Positions 45,414-57,166 of a stretch of DNA of 64,000 bases are shown one piece after another. Under the pieces are notes generated by a model that was not told where the DNA came from, did no database searches, and saw nothing but the letters and a program-made list of their open reading frames with translations. Location of the stretch: contig JASAND010015513.1 of NCBI GenBank assembly GCA_030248195.1, forward strand, positions 29,458-93,457, in the 5' to 3' direction. Origin of the DNA: Trissonchulus latispiculum (taxonomy: Eukaryota; Nematoda; Enoplea; Enoplida; Ironidae). A program made the position numbers and the translations under genes. Position 1 is the stretch's first letter. Each line of letters opens with the position of its first letter.

Positions 45414-48250
45414 CCCCCCGAAACTCTCGGAGCGGGTCCCGAGTTAACGAACCGAGCATGTCAAGCATGTTTAACACATAGTAGCGTAAGAGTTTCATAC
45501 GTTTCATATTCTATTATGTACTCTTGGCGGCACCTTATTACCGAATTTGACATCAGCTGATATCAAGAATAAAGTTGGATTCACTTTTCAGTTTTTGAAC
45601 TTACATGTAGTCTATTAAATACGATTGACTTCGAAGAGAATGGCTGAAATATTTTACTTTTTACTTAAGAATAGAGGGCGGACTAAGTAGATTGGGAAAT
45701 TTTAACCGAGATTTATTTTTATTTGTGATATCTCAATAGCTCAACAGCGGAAAAATGCCCCCTTTTAGGGGCATACGAGTTTCTGAATGCTATTAAATGT
45801 CAATTAAATGAGATTGACTTCAAAGAAAATAGCTGAAATGGCGAAAGCTAATGCTTTTTAAACATAAATGAGGAGAAATAGTCAAGCAAACCCGAACTAT
45901 ATTTAGTGAATTCGAGAGCTGAAAACGTTGTAGCATCAATATCTGGATTGCTGCTTGCTCCGATTACGTAGCCAGAAAGCACTAATTAGCCAGTCTTTTA
46001 CGGAGAAAAACAAGAAGAACTGAACGGAAGCGAAGCATATCAGACTAATAATATCTCAGCAGTTGCTTACTTACTTAACCTACTGCTTTTCTTACATCAT
46101 ATGGAATTCACCCATCTCCAAAATAGATTCTTAATTAATTTTCGGACCCTCTGGAAACAGATAATTTCCGATAAACTACAAATAACTATTATAATTGGAG
46201 TGGATTAAGTTTTCACCGTTTTTCTAGGCGTAGATTAAAATTTACTTCCGACGTTCTGCCGTTTAGCATTTTGGCAATAATTCAATCTGAAACTTGTTCA
46301 GATTCATAAATGTTTGTCGCGAGATTTTTCAGCGAGATATTTATAAATCAGCGAGATCGGACAAAGTAGAAAAATGGTCATAAAGGCACACCCCTTAAAT
46401 TGCATCCGTATTAAAAGTGCTGGTGCTGTCTCCATATGGCTATTCTACAGTTTTCTGCCATGCCGTCATAAGTACAGCACGGTACAACATACCCAGTAAC
46501 CAGCCGTTCCAATCTAAGGTCACAGACGCCAATAGCTTCGATATATTTGTGCTAAATCAGTTTAATTTTAATTTCATTTAATTTCCGTTAATGTGGACTG
46601 CTATTGTTATGCTCCTCGTTGAGAGGACACTATTGCGAGTGTCCTTTTGTTTAGGCTGTTTAGGACCACTTGTTATTTCAAATTATTTAAACAGGAAAAC
46701 ATGATGTATTTAAATAATATTATAGAGATTAGACTGAGTTGTCTCGAAATCAAATAAAAGATTGCAGGATATGTGCATGTTCGTGACTCATAATCCGAAA
46801 ACCCGTAGCAGACTACGAACAAACGAAGCTAAAAATAAGAGGTGACGCGGATTTTATTAAAAACGAAAGATCGAAACGCGTATCAAACAGCTCATTGTCA
46901 ACATAAGGTTTAATTTTACATAGCAAAATTAGATGTTGAGAGAATTTGACAAACCTGCATGGAAATCAAAGGCACAATATCGAAGAATAGTCGCAAAAAG
47001 GGGTAATAACCCGTAAACTGATCGACTCTACCAAACTGGCCTTGACAAGAACGCAAACACAACTGACTGTTGCTTTGATTTTGAATAGTGAGCTATTAGC
47101 TAACTCCGGCCTTGGACCGTACACAGTGGGACAATATTAGTTTGAACGTTTGTCAAGCTATACCTCACTTTTGAATAATTTTGAACTAGAAATCTTGAAA
47201 TATTTCCACAATACGGCTCCTTGCTGATACAAAAAAGACAATTCTTTTTAATAATAAAAAAGAGACATTTCTTTGTAATGAAGTTAGCTCAAATCATTAT
47301 TTGGGGACACTCAAGAAGAAATTTTTCAGTGAATATCATTATTCTCCAGACTAAATCAAGAGCTATTTTTTCACATAGAATGGAAGAATTCACAAATAAC
47401 ATATCTCATACAATTCGAACAATAAGAACTTGCTTATGAGCAGGATTTATTTGAACGTTTGAGTTGTTTGTGAAAGGGGTGAAAAAATTTTTCGTTTGAC
47501 TATCGTCAGTAGCTATTGTGAGACAAGAACGAACTTTAGTATTTGAAGGGTAATGCCAAAATGGGATACGTAAGCGGAATGGCGAGGAAAGGTTTTGTTT
47601 TCCCTTTTTGACACAAAGTTCTTTGCACTATGCTTGAGGAACAAATTTTGGTACTTTGCCATCCCTATTTTAATACTGATTGGGTAAATTTGTATATAGC
47701 TTGACTACAAGTATATAGCTGTTTTCATATGTTATTCTTGGTGGTCCCAGCTAGCTAATTTGTCGTGTTATATCTTACCATTGCTTTTAATCATCGATGT
47801 ACCTTTCGTCTGTGCTCTACGAATTGTACAATACCCTTTTCTTGCAACGAAAATCCAATATAACAAAACTCACTAACAACAGCTTCATAAGAGCATGTTC
47901 TAGAAGAGATTAAGGTGGATCAACTTTTGCCTATACATTGCTTTAACTTTGGGGTTCTTATTACCTGTTTTCCAGACTGAAGATTCAAGATTTTAGATTT
48001 TAATATCGACAAGGCTAGTGTATGGTAAAATTCAGGTTCGTCTTAGAAAGGTCGCAATTTTGGACTACATTTAGCTTAAGTAACATAACATTGCCAAACT
48101 GTGGCAACGCTTGTGGTAAGTAAGTAACCTTCAATTGCGATTTTGCATTTGGTATAGTTGTTATAATAATAATTAGTTATACAATAATTTATATTAGAAT
48201 ATTAATCATAACTTTGAAAAATCACGCTAACAATAATATATCGTTAACGG
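45414..48250. other. Long non-coding stretch
   Basis: No gene can be supported. Two diverged direct repeats with GATTGACTTC.AAGA.AAT.GCTGAAAT occur at about 45625 and 45810. A perfect hairpin AGGACACT-ATTGCG-AGTGTCCT followed by TTTT lies at 46624-46649. The rest is AT-rich with short frames only. Confidence 0.4.
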
Positions 48251-48286
48251 CAAAACCAGAAACCGTGATTTTTTTTGAAACAGGCT

Positions 48287-48480
48287 ATAAGTAAGAAGAT
48301 TCTTCTGATACACCCGAAAATTCTTATGATTTCCAAGCATTATCGGAGCTATCGCCAGTGGAAGAATATGGAACATTCAGCATTCAGCAACTTGCTCCCC
48401 TCACAACACCCGCACCACTGCTTGTTAGTCTTATGGAAGGAACTATCCTCCAATACGAGTTGTGTCTCTTATGATGATGC
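48287..48480 (+). pseudogene. Coding-looking fragment, unidentified
   Basis: One plus-strand frame reads SSDTPENSYDFQALSELSPV, EEYGTFSIQQLAPLTTPAPL and LVSLMEGTILQYELCLL to a stop at 48478-48480. It has no ATG of its own and sits behind a TAAGTAAG, so it would need an upstream exon. Acidic, then Pro/Thr-rich composition looks like protein, but no family is recognised and no partner exon was found. Confidence 0.25.
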
Positions 48481-48954
48481 AGCAAGCTCCTCAAGTAATA
48501 TTTGCTGGCCCTATACTACTGACGCTATCAAGCAGTTGAAGTATTTCTTTTAATTTTAACTTACAATCAAGTTACTTCAATTTTACTTTTATCAGTTAAA
48601 TCAAGAGTACACAGTATAAGTGTACAGTAGGGCGGTGATGCCCTACTGTCATATTTCGTTATTATTTAAAAAAGATTCTTCGTTCAAAATTAACTCCAGT
48701 TTATGTATCTTGTTTCTATTGAAATTGCCCCGATAGCCCATAATTTGGATTTGAAATATTGTAATTGTTAGTGTTTTTGCAAAGATAGATCATGTATTTT
48801 CCCAGTTACGCCCAGATTTCTCTCTCAAAAGTTTGTCTAAATTCTATTGGCTGGAGGCATGTCACGTGATTTCGTAATCACTATGGCTGCCTCCAGTGTT
48901 CTTTTCAACAGTTTTAGTTTTGTTTTCAACGTGGCCAGTCCGTCTAGCTCTCTA
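48481..48954. other. Non-coding stretch
   Basis: Only a small inverted repeat GGCTGGAGGCA / TGCCTCCAG at about 48849-48898. Confidence 0.35.
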
Positions 48955-48972
48955 TACTCCTTTTGAAATTTT

Positions 48973-49492
48973 ATGTTTTCGATCTACCTTGGGTGCACTT
49001 GGGGTCAATTCGTGCCTTTGAAAGTCGCGAGTAAAAGGCCTCCCAATCTGGTGATAGGTTGGGTGAGGGACACCCAAGAATTTCTATCGGGGCTTTCGGC
49101 GCCTGGAGGACCGATTTCACTCATCGGGCTGATGAGTTGGGCCAGCTTATGGACGGTAATCGGACCCATGTTGAGCGGTATGGTATCTACCGCCACGTGA
49201 GCCCACACCGGACGAAGCAGGTCCTTCGGTCACCCAGGCGGAAAAGTCAAGGATTCTTGACTTTTACCGCCAATACCGGCGGTACCCCCTACTGACGCCG
49301 GCCCAACAGAAATGGTTGAGCTTACCCACCCTACAACCTGCAGCACCCGGTGAGGATGCTGGAGTTTTGCTGGCGGCGCGCCGGCATTTAGAGGAACAAG
49401 CCTACTTCCGCCAGAGGGGTTCTTACCCTCCACCTGTATGTGCCCTGTATGTCCTATGGATTTCTCGTTGAGATGCAGTATCCGTATAGGTC
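48973..49492 (+). pseudogene. GC-rich coding remnant, unidentified
   Basis: An island that is much more GC-rich than its flanks. One plus-strand frame reads ISIGAFGAWRTDFTHRADEL, then MDGNRTHVERYGIYRHV. A net one-base shift near 49195 continues it as SVTQAEKSRILDFYRQYRRY, LTPAQQKWLSLPTLQPAAPG and LLAARRHLEEQAYFRQRGSY to a stop near 49467. The composition resembles a retroelement Gag or an old host exon. No motif allows a name, and no splice sites bound it clearly. Confidence 0.3.
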
Positions 49493-51180
49493 CGCTGTTT
49501 TGATGAAAAGAGAAACAGGAAAACTCCAACGTTATTTTGCATGGAATGGACTGATATTTCTCAAAAATAGCATAAAATTTACTAAACTTCAGCATTGGTA
49601 AGTAAATAGAACCGACATAGTTGAAAAATTTGTCAAAAGCAATCCGCTTTTCCGCTAACATTTGGCAACCGCGCATTTCGGAGAAACATCAGAAACATGA
49701 TCACCGCCAACGGTCAATAATGTTTTGCTTTTTGTGATGGTCTCCTTTGTAACCCCATGATCACTTGTAATTTCAAAAACTACTACATAACATGCATCTA
49801 ATTTGTAACATTTTATATTTTTAAGATAACATTATTACTAGTCGACGTCTTACTTCGAAAGCGAATGTTAATCCAGCGACTTCAACGACTGCTACAGAAT
49901 GAACTGACTGCTACAGACTTAAGCTTGTATTGTTTCTTTCATTTAAATTGTGACTGCCAACGTAATTGGATTTTACGTAGCTAGTATTTTGATTGTTTGG
50001 TGTTTCGTTCGTTACATTATTTGCATTGTTTGTTTGGTATTTCATTCCTTACATTATTGGCATTGTCAACTTTTAACATTTCTGGAAGTTTCACAATCCT
50101 GTTTTGAAATGGAAACCTCGGAACTTAAGACACGATGAGTGTATCAAATATTATTATACGTTTAGACAAGCTGCACTGAAATTTTTAGCCCATTCTAATT
50201 ACATAGCAGTTTCAGCCTGCAATTCGGAATCAGTTTTCTACCATTTTACAGAAATTTAACAGGTGCAAATTGATGCCTGACAAGGGTTGACCCATCATAA
50301 TTTCGAGAAACATTCATAATTGAAGCGTTCTTGCGTCCTCTAGTACGTATGTATATAAGCTCTATGCACGTGACTAGCTATCGTCATAATTAGATTATTG
50401 CTTATCGATTTCCAAAACTTTTCTTGGGTAGTTTAATTTTGAGTTAATTTAAATCTATTGTCTTACCGCCGAAACCCGTAATTTGCATTTTTGAAAATTA
50501 TATAATTTATCGTGAACTAAAAAGCATTAAATTTTATTCATATATTTCTAGTTTGATTAGAAATTTTTTTAAAAGTTGATTGTGAGTATAGAATTGAATG
50601 CCCTTTGAATCGCTCTATGTGTGTAATTTTTGGATTCCATGTCTCTATTGCTTATTCTGTTAGTTCCTTTTGTCTTTACTTTGTAAATACAGTTTGCGTT
50701 AAATTATTTGCTTAGGAGGTGTATCTTGACTGACAGGTGACAGATCATGGAAACTAAGAGTTAATAATAATAGGAAGAGTAAAACACTGACAGAGTCCTG
50801 GTGTATTAAACCTGCATTATGCTCGAAACATTAAGGTCAAAATCTCGGGGCGGCTTCTTAGTTTGCAATCGTACTATGCTGACATATTACAAAGCAATAA
50901 TTTTTATACTACAATGTTGTGGAAAACTTGCGACAACCATTATTTCCGTCGGCGTCATAGGTTGCAGAAATTCAGCAGTATAAAAAATTTCGTCGTGGTA
51001 TGTTTACTTGCTAAAAGCACCCACGAGTGCTTTTAGTGCTCTTAGTGCTTAAAACATATTGCAGGCTTAACATATTAGGAAGCACTAAGTTTGTTATCCT
51101 TCCTATTATAAACTCATGTTAACCAAACTTGCATATATGAATTCTAGTTGTTTCATTATTCCTGTATCAGTTGGGTGCTT
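49493..51180. other. Long non-coding stretch
   Basis: No gene is supported. A small hairpin AAAAGCAC-CCACGA-GTGCTTTT lies at about 51013-51034. Frames at 49230-49676 (minus) and 49950-50138 (plus) have no motif. Confidence 0.4.
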
Positions 51181-51540
51181 TCAATGGGCAATGCTGGAGA
51201 ATCCAGAAGCGAGGAGGCCAATTGGAGCAGTTTGATATCTACTGGAAATTCCAGTAGTATCTACTGGCTACTCCATTAGTTTTATTATTACTGGATACTT
51301 CCAGTAGGTCCAATTGGAGGTTCCAGTAGCGAGGAGGCCAATTGGAGCAATTTGATATCTACTGGAAATTCCAGAAGTAACTACTGGTTATTCCAGTAGT
51401 TTTATGAGTACTGGATACTTCCATTAGGTCCTACTGGAGGTTCCAGTAGCGAGGAGGCCAATTGGAACAATTTGGGATCTACTGGAAATTCCAGTAGTAA
51501 CTACTGGTTATTCCAGTAGTTTTATGACTACTGGATACTT
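51181..51540. repeat. 120-bp minisatellite, three units
   Basis: Units at 51181-51300, 51301-51420 and 51421-51540 are exactly 120 bp each, with GAGGAGGCCAATTGGA at 51211, 51331 and 51451. Each unit is itself built from inverted CTACTGGAA / TTCCAGTAG words, so single strands can form several hairpins. Degenerate words continue to about 51720. Confidence 0.92.
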
Positions 51541-51740
51541 CCATTAGGTCCTACTGGAAGTTCTGAAGACTTAAGAAACTACTAGGCCATTCTAGTAGTT
51601 CCTACTGGAAATTCTAGTAGACACTGGTTCACTCCAGTAGGGAACTACTACCCCGATAGTTAGTGCTTTATCGTTGCGGAGGACTCCAGTGGACAACTAC
51701 TAGTTTCCAGTAGAAAACTCCTGGTTCACCTTTAAGAGAG

Positions 51741-52473
51741 TGTAAATGTCACTGTTTATATGGTGAAATTAACGATAACAGTTAGGAATGTGACGGTCTG
51801 AATGTGTGATAACTGACTGTGGGCGTAGTATAAGTGGAACACCAAATTATGCCAGAATTCATGTGGTATGCAGGAAAATAACGTTAGGTAACGTAAATTT
51901 AAGTAAGTAAGCCATGTGAGCATATCTAGAAGTCTGTGAACGCATGGTTTAGGTAATCTAGGTTTAGTTCCCGAATAGCGAATATGCAAATGAGGTACGG
52001 ACCATTGGATCTAGGGTCACGGGGACCCGTATTAGGTCATTATTAGTCTGTAATGGGATATCCTCGATTCGTCCGCGTAAGTTACTCTTTGTCAAGAGTG
52101 CGGACGAATCGCATGAAAGGAATCTCTCAAATGGTCAATTTTGTGCTAAATCAATGTAATATGCTGCTAGAAAGACATAATTCTCGGACCTTCTACGCGA
52201 AAAGTACAGTGATAATACGTAAGACTAGTATTAATTGTAGTTTTTTAGTTAAAGGTACTGTCACTCTACTTCTGAAACAAGTAAAGGCATTATTGTCATT
52301 TCTAGTCCGTTCGGTCAAGTTTGATTCGTGTTTGGTCTGCAATAATGACTACTATTGTAATTATGCACTGTTTCACATTCAGTATGAGTCTTGTTTGCAA
52401 CAATCATCCGCAAATGGCAATAATGAGCATCACAAAGTCAGCAATTTCACATAAAATTATGTAATAATTAGTA
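51741..52473 (+). repeat. Direct repeat of about 735 bp, copy 1
   Basis: Pairs with 53424-54160 at high identity. It contains a hairpin GATTCGTCCGC / GCGGACGAATC (52068-52111) and a 133-codon frame (52053-52454) that is shortened in copy 2. Copies differ mostly by single bases, without an obvious pattern of protein conservation, so the frame is probably not a gene. Confidence 0.85.
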
Positions 52474-52598
52474 ATGTAGCTGAAATAATAAAGATAGCAA
52501 TTAGTTACGTATTATGTATTACGTATTATTACGTATTACTAACATTATGTCCCCCACTATCAGACTGTATTAATAAGAAATTCCTTTGTTTCAGAAAA

Positions 52599-53000
52599 AT
52601 GAATCAGCTACAGCTGCATCAAAGTGCTTTGGAGCAGCTCCGGAAGTTGTGCATCTTCCAGCTGCCCTACGTTTCTGAGAATCCCGGAGACTTTTTGTGG
52701 TTCCGGAGTGATTCCGAGACCCATAATGCCCTATCCAACTTTTCCGCCCATCCTGGGAAGGACGTGGTCAATAAGCCCATCATGATCAGACATATGACAA
52801 AGGACCGGCTGACAGCCGAACATACCTTTCATGCTCTTCTGGCAGATCTTACCGGAGCATTTAAGGTTTCCAAAGATATCGTGAAGGAAGAAGATCCCAA
52901 GGAGGTGAAGAAGAAAAGTCGAGGTTCAACACCTCAAAGGAAGAGGCCGACCAGCGAGCCATTAATGTGTCCCGCAACAGACAGTCGAATGATTATGTAA
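52599..53000 (+). CDS. Unidentified protein-coding exon
   Basis: A 133-codon frame with codon use richer in G/C at third positions than the flanks, reading MNQLQLHQSALEQLRKLCIF, VSENPGDFLWFRSDSETHNA, RHMTKDRLTAEHTFHALLAD and a Lys-rich tail KEVKKKSRGSTPQRKRP. A strong splice acceptor CCTTTGTTTCAG ends at 52594, just before the ATG, so it is likely an exon that starts translation or continues from an upstream exon. The basic tail looks like a nuclear signal. It sits between the two 735-bp direct repeats. I do not recognise the family; a host gene or an element-encoded protein are both possible. Confidence 0.45.
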   Translation: MNQLQLHQSALEQLRKLCIFQLPYVSENPGDFLWFRSDSETHNALSNFSAHPGKDVVNKPIMIRHMTKDRLTAEHTFHALLADLTGAFKVSKDIVKEEDPKEVKKKSRGSTPQRKRPTSEPLMCPATDSRMIM

Positions 53001-53423
53001 TGTTTATTAGGAATGTGTATGTTTGCGTGTATAAATGCAATAGTAATTCAGCAAAGAATAGTCACGTAATGTCAGCTAAGAAATTGTATTTTTGTTTTGT
53101 GTATGTGTGTGAATGCGAGAGTGATAATTTCTGTGATTATAATCGTGTGTGGTAACTCACGTAAACTCCTTCCGTTTGACCAGGGTTGTGAGCTCTGCCA
53201 AAATGGACAAGATTCAAATAGTAAGCAGGAATAAAGTGTACTTGTGGTTCGTGTGAGTGAATATATCCAAGGATGACATGGGTGTGCTCCAGTCTGTCTG
53301 TTGTATTCGTATAGTATAAATGGTTATCATTTAGTAGTTCAAACGTTTGTATAAATGTTGTAGGACTATTAGTTAGCTAAGAAATAGGATTACATGGTTA
53401 GGTATTAGTTAACCCAACATATG
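53001..53423. other. Spacer between exon and second direct repeat
   Basis: Non-coding; AT-rich, may include the 3' UTR or intron of the exon ending at 53000. Confidence 0.35.
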
Positions 53424-54160
53424 TGTAAATTTCACTGTTTATATGGCGAAATTAACGATAACAGTTGGGAATGTGACGGTCTAAATGTGTGATAACTGAC
53501 TGTGCGCGTAGTATAAGTGGAACGCCAAATTACGCCAGAATTCATGTGGTATGCAGGCAAATAACGTTAGGTAACGTAAATTTAAGTAAGTAAGCCATGT
53601 GAGCATATCTAGAAGTCTGTGAACGCATGGTTTAGTAGGTAATCTAGGTTTAGGTCATGAATAGCGAATATGCAAATGAGGTACGGACCATTGGATCTAG
53701 GGTCACGGGGACCCCGTATTAGGTCCTTGTTAGTCAGTAATGGGATATCCTCGATTCGTCCGCGTAAGTTACTCTTTGTCAAAAGTGCAGACGAATCGCA
53801 TGAAAGGAATCTCTCAAATGGTCAATTTTGTGCTAAATCAATGTAATATCTTGCTAGAAAGACATAATTCTCGGACCTTCTACGCGAAAAGTACAGTAAT
53901 AATACGTAAGAATAGTATTAATTGTAGTTTTTTAGTTAAAGGTACTGTCACTCTATTTCTGAAACAAGTAAAGGCATTATTGCCATTTCTAGTCCGTTCG
54001 GTCAAGTTTGATTCGTGTTTGGTCTGCAATAATGACTACAATTGTAATTAGGCACTGTTTCACATTCAGTATGAGTCTTGTTTGCAAGAATCATCCGCAA
54101 ATGGCAATAATGAGCATCACAAAATCAGCAATTTCACATAAAATTATGTAATAATTAGTA
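53424..54160 (+). repeat. Direct repeat of about 735 bp, copy 2
   Basis: Partner of 51741-52473. The hairpin arm is changed at one base here (GCAGACGAATC). Both copies start TGTAAAT and end ATAATTAGTA; neither shows TG..CA ends together with a flanking duplication, a PBS or a polypurine tract. Confidence 0.85.
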
Positions 54161-54244
54161 TTAGTAATAGTATAATCTAATAGATACGAAATTGCCAGAT
54201 TGATAAATTCAGTCACTTTCCACTTGTTTAACAGATTTCGAAAT

Positions 54245-54412
54245 GGGAAGTTGTTACCTTCCCCGCTTAGGACTCAGGAAATTGGAGGTCCTAAACCATT
54301 TATGGTGTTCTTATCAAATTTACTTCTTGGTCACCTTTTGATTAACTAATACTTGTTATAAACAGGAAGTTGTCACCTTCCTTGTTAGGATCCCGAAAGT
54401 AAAAGGTCCTAG
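54245..54412 (+). ncRNA. Two copies of a paired stem-loop motif (possible structured RNA)
   Basis: Copy 1: hairpin GGGAAG-TTGTTAC-CTTCCC (54245-54263) followed by helix TTAGGAC / GTCCTAA (54267-54273 with 54288-54294). Copy 2: hairpin AGGAAG-TTGTCAC-CTTCCT (54364-54382) followed by TAGGATC / GGTCCTA (54386-54392 with 54405-54411). The stems differ by changes that keep pairing, while the 7-base loop stays TTGTYAC. A third hairpin of the same 6-7-6 size lies at 55160. Transcription is not shown. Confidence 0.35.
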
Positions 54413-54780
54413 ATTCGATTATGTTCAACTAAATTAACTTTTTTCGTTCTAATTGAGATAATGGGTGCCTATCTGCTATTGAAAGGCCAAAAACTGTATT
54501 AATTTCACGTTGCAGATTTGAACCGTGCAGAAGCAGACTGTACAAAGCAATATCATGTTATAATTGTAAATTCATGCTGTAATCGCAATTTCTTGAATGA
54601 GAGTGCATGAAATTGCCCAAAAAGTAGTATTTCGCTCAACATTAACCTCAACTGTTGCGATTCTGTTTAAAGCCCCCAAAATATGTAACAAACTCGCTAA
54701 AATTTCAAGTTTTCGCAACAAAATCAAATTTGCGAGCTTAATTCAAGTTCAGAAAGCCAAAATGTGAGTAATGGTTGCTG

Positions 54781-54791
54781 GGTTCGAATCC
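54781..54791 (+). other. tRNA-like B box (tRNA or SINE relic)
   Basis: GGTTCGAATCC inside CTGGGTTCGAATCCCGC gives a T-arm-like fold. No A box lies at the right distance upstream, so only the 3' part of a tRNA-like sequence remains. Confidence 0.45.
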
Positions 54792-55748
54792 CGCACCTAT
54801 AACTTGTACTAATGGGTTTTAACCCATTTGATTCAGGTGCAGCTAGCGAGAACGACTGATCCTGCTCCACCTGAAGTCAGACTGTCAATTCTTTGGAATC
54901 TTGTCAGCGTTGTCTTAATTCTTGCGAAGAGTCTGGATCTAAGGACCAGATTAATTGGAACGGATTATCGAGTCAGATTTGTTGGCTAGAGCAGAGACCG
55001 TCTCAAGCGAGTACCGGATCAATTGTGGGACCTAGCACCAATTGCGAAATTTCGTAGTTTATCTCTGCTGTTGGAAAACTGAAACTTTAATTGTACTAAA
55101 TTAACTCTTATCAATTCTATTCAAAATGGGTGTTATCATTTCATATTTCGCTCTTAGCAAGGGGGTTGTCATCCCCCTGTCTCTGGTTCCAATTTGTTAG
55201 CAGTCGTGAGAAGTAGAAGATTTAAAGAAGAGATTAAAGTTAACTTTGTACTAACACCATAACCGGACCAGGCATCCCCCAACCGGACCGACCCCTGCGT
55301 TGACCCTTTGGTGACCGAATAGCATCCGAAAGTGCTGTTGTCATCCCTTTGAGGATAATTACAGCATTTCGGGCTCAATTTATAATTTAAATAATAATAA
55401 TTTAAATTGTTCAGTAGCTTTCTTTATTGGTATTATATTGTCCTTGATAAGGAGGCCGGACAACGAGTAATAATAAACACAAACACAAGCATATAGGGAC
55501 CGCACAGTAGAGTTTAGTAATAGTGTTAGTGAATTTTAGTCAGAAAGAGAAGAAGAAGAGGTAGTTGTGCATAGAGAGAGTTAGAGTAACCAAACCTTGT
55601 CCCTAAAACTAAGTAATCATCAACCAAATTGGTTTAATAATTGAGTACTGGCAACTGTGACAAACTGTTATACTGTTTGCCGATAGTCATTGAACTGTCT
55701 TGTAGGTTGCATCACCTATTGTCTGTAGCTTTATTCGTTCCCGTACAC
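54792..55748. other. Non-coding stretch with small hairpins
   Basis: Holds AATGGGT-TTTA-ACCCATT (54812-54829), an AGGTGCAG / CTGC..CACCT pair at about 54836-54875, and the third same-loop hairpin at 55160-55178. No ORF is supported. Confidence 0.4.
55160..55178 (+). ncRNA. Third stem-loop of the TTGTYAY set
   Basis: AGGGGG-TTGTCAT-CCCCCT has the same 6-bp stem and 7-base loop size as the hairpins at 54245 and 54364, with a different stem sequence. Confidence 0.35.
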
Positions 55749-55765
55749 ATTATTATTATTATTAC

Positions 55766-55808
<43 letters not shown>
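55749..55808. repeat. (ATT)n microsatellite
   Basis: About 20 ATT units with one ACT interruption near 55764. Confidence 0.92.
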
Positions 55809-56570
55809 ACTTATTCCATTCTTGTTATTAATAAACTGCAGTGCCTTGTAGACAGACTCGTGAATTAAGGCATCAGATCCTGATCAAGACGTTGGAACCG
55901 GATTCGACCCCAGATCAGGTAAGCGATCACAGCTGGACCCCTGATCTCTACAAACAAGACATTATTCCCTATTGATCTTGATTTGTCAATCAAGATCTAT
56001 CTAACTAAGTTCATTGTCACTGAACTGATCATCCTCTGGAAAGCAAGTGTCGACCCCGCTTACTGTTCTTATCAACTGGCCCCCTGCCATCTCAAACGAA
56101 CTCACGATAAGGACCCCTATCCAGGTTGGCCGAAAGGAATCCTCAATTTTGGACACACCACCTTTTGAGGATCCAGTGCCTAAGTTTACTCTTCCCAGTA
56201 AACGTGTCGACCTCCCGTGTACTCGAAGCGGTTGTCACCCAGAGTAAGAGTCTTGTCAGACCAAAGAGGAACAGAATCCAATTGGGGCGAAATTGGAGCC
56301 CGATTTTAATAGCTTCATTACAAATAGCTGCTTAGCTATGACTATAGTCATTCGACAGATCTTGTTGAGCTCTACATTATTGCGTTTTGACGTATCTTCT
56401 AGCTTTTTGCTATCGTGAGATATAGCTGATTTTCTTATTTTGGCGTTGAAATCTGGTCATTTTGTAGAAATCAAATAATCCGCCATTTCTTGAGCTATGC
56501 AAGCCGTAAAATTAAACTAAGGGTATAAATTTGAAGGTCTCATCGAGGCCAATTACCGTGCCATTATAAT
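55809..56570 (+). other. Unassigned stretch, possible retroelement start
   Basis: A plus-strand frame at 56047-56247 reads STPLTVLINWPPAISNELTI and VGRKESSILDTPPFEDPVPK, which looks coding (Gag-leader-like). It is preceded by AATAAA-type words and GGATTCGACCCC (55900-55911), but neither LTRs nor a PBS can be defined. Reported as a possibility only. Confidence 0.25.
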
Positions 56571-57166
56571 CTTCTAACTGCTACCCATATGCTGCTATCA
56601 TAAAAAACGTAGTTTTTGCAAAAACATGACCAAATTTTTTCCAGCGATTGTGGAACGTTTACTATGGAAGCTAGAGGGTTGTCACTTGCTAGACATGTTT
56701 TACACAAAAATACCCAGGGACCTTAAATTCTTAATTGCCCCGGTTGCTGCTTTCTAGCTAAGGTGGTCGCTTTCCAATGTTGGGAAAAGTAGGCAAAATC
56801 TAGGTTGCGCATTCAGTTTAGCTAATTTCTTTATACCGAAGAGCTTTTTCATAATAATTAAAAAAAGGGTCCCCAGCAATTTGATAGTGCAATCGAATGA
56901 TGTGGCCGATGCCTCACGAAAAAATTTACTTTAGTCTGCAAAAAAAAATCTGGAAAATTAAATTACTTCGAAAATGCAGTAAAACAAGTCCCAAAAACAA
57001 AAGTTTGCCTCGTTGTATTCATTAGAAACAAAATATTAAGTTTTAATTAATTTTAATTTTAATTAATTACATTTTGATAAAAATGGCTTCTTAGCTGTAA
57101 TGAATGAATGAGTAATAAGAGTTCAAAGTTGATGTCTCTAAAAGGAATCACTACCTTAAAATCCTC
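56571..57166 (-). repeat. Dispersed repeat, about 590 bp (inverted partner at 31553-32127)
   Basis: Reverse-complement match to 31553-32127 along most of its length, with indels around AT-rich runs. Confidence 0.75.

Noticed and set aside
51181..51540. CRISPR array
   Set aside because: Units are long, contiguous and have no unique spacers; this is a minisatellite in a eukaryotic genome.
52053..52454. 133-residue protein in the 735-bp direct repeat
   Set aside because: Copy 2 is truncated, and the differences between copies do not suggest protein conservation; no motif.
51741..54160. LTR retrotransposon formed by the 735-bp direct repeats
   Set aside because: No TG..CA ends with a flanking duplication, no PBS after copy 1 and no polypurine tract before copy 2; kept as direct repeats only.
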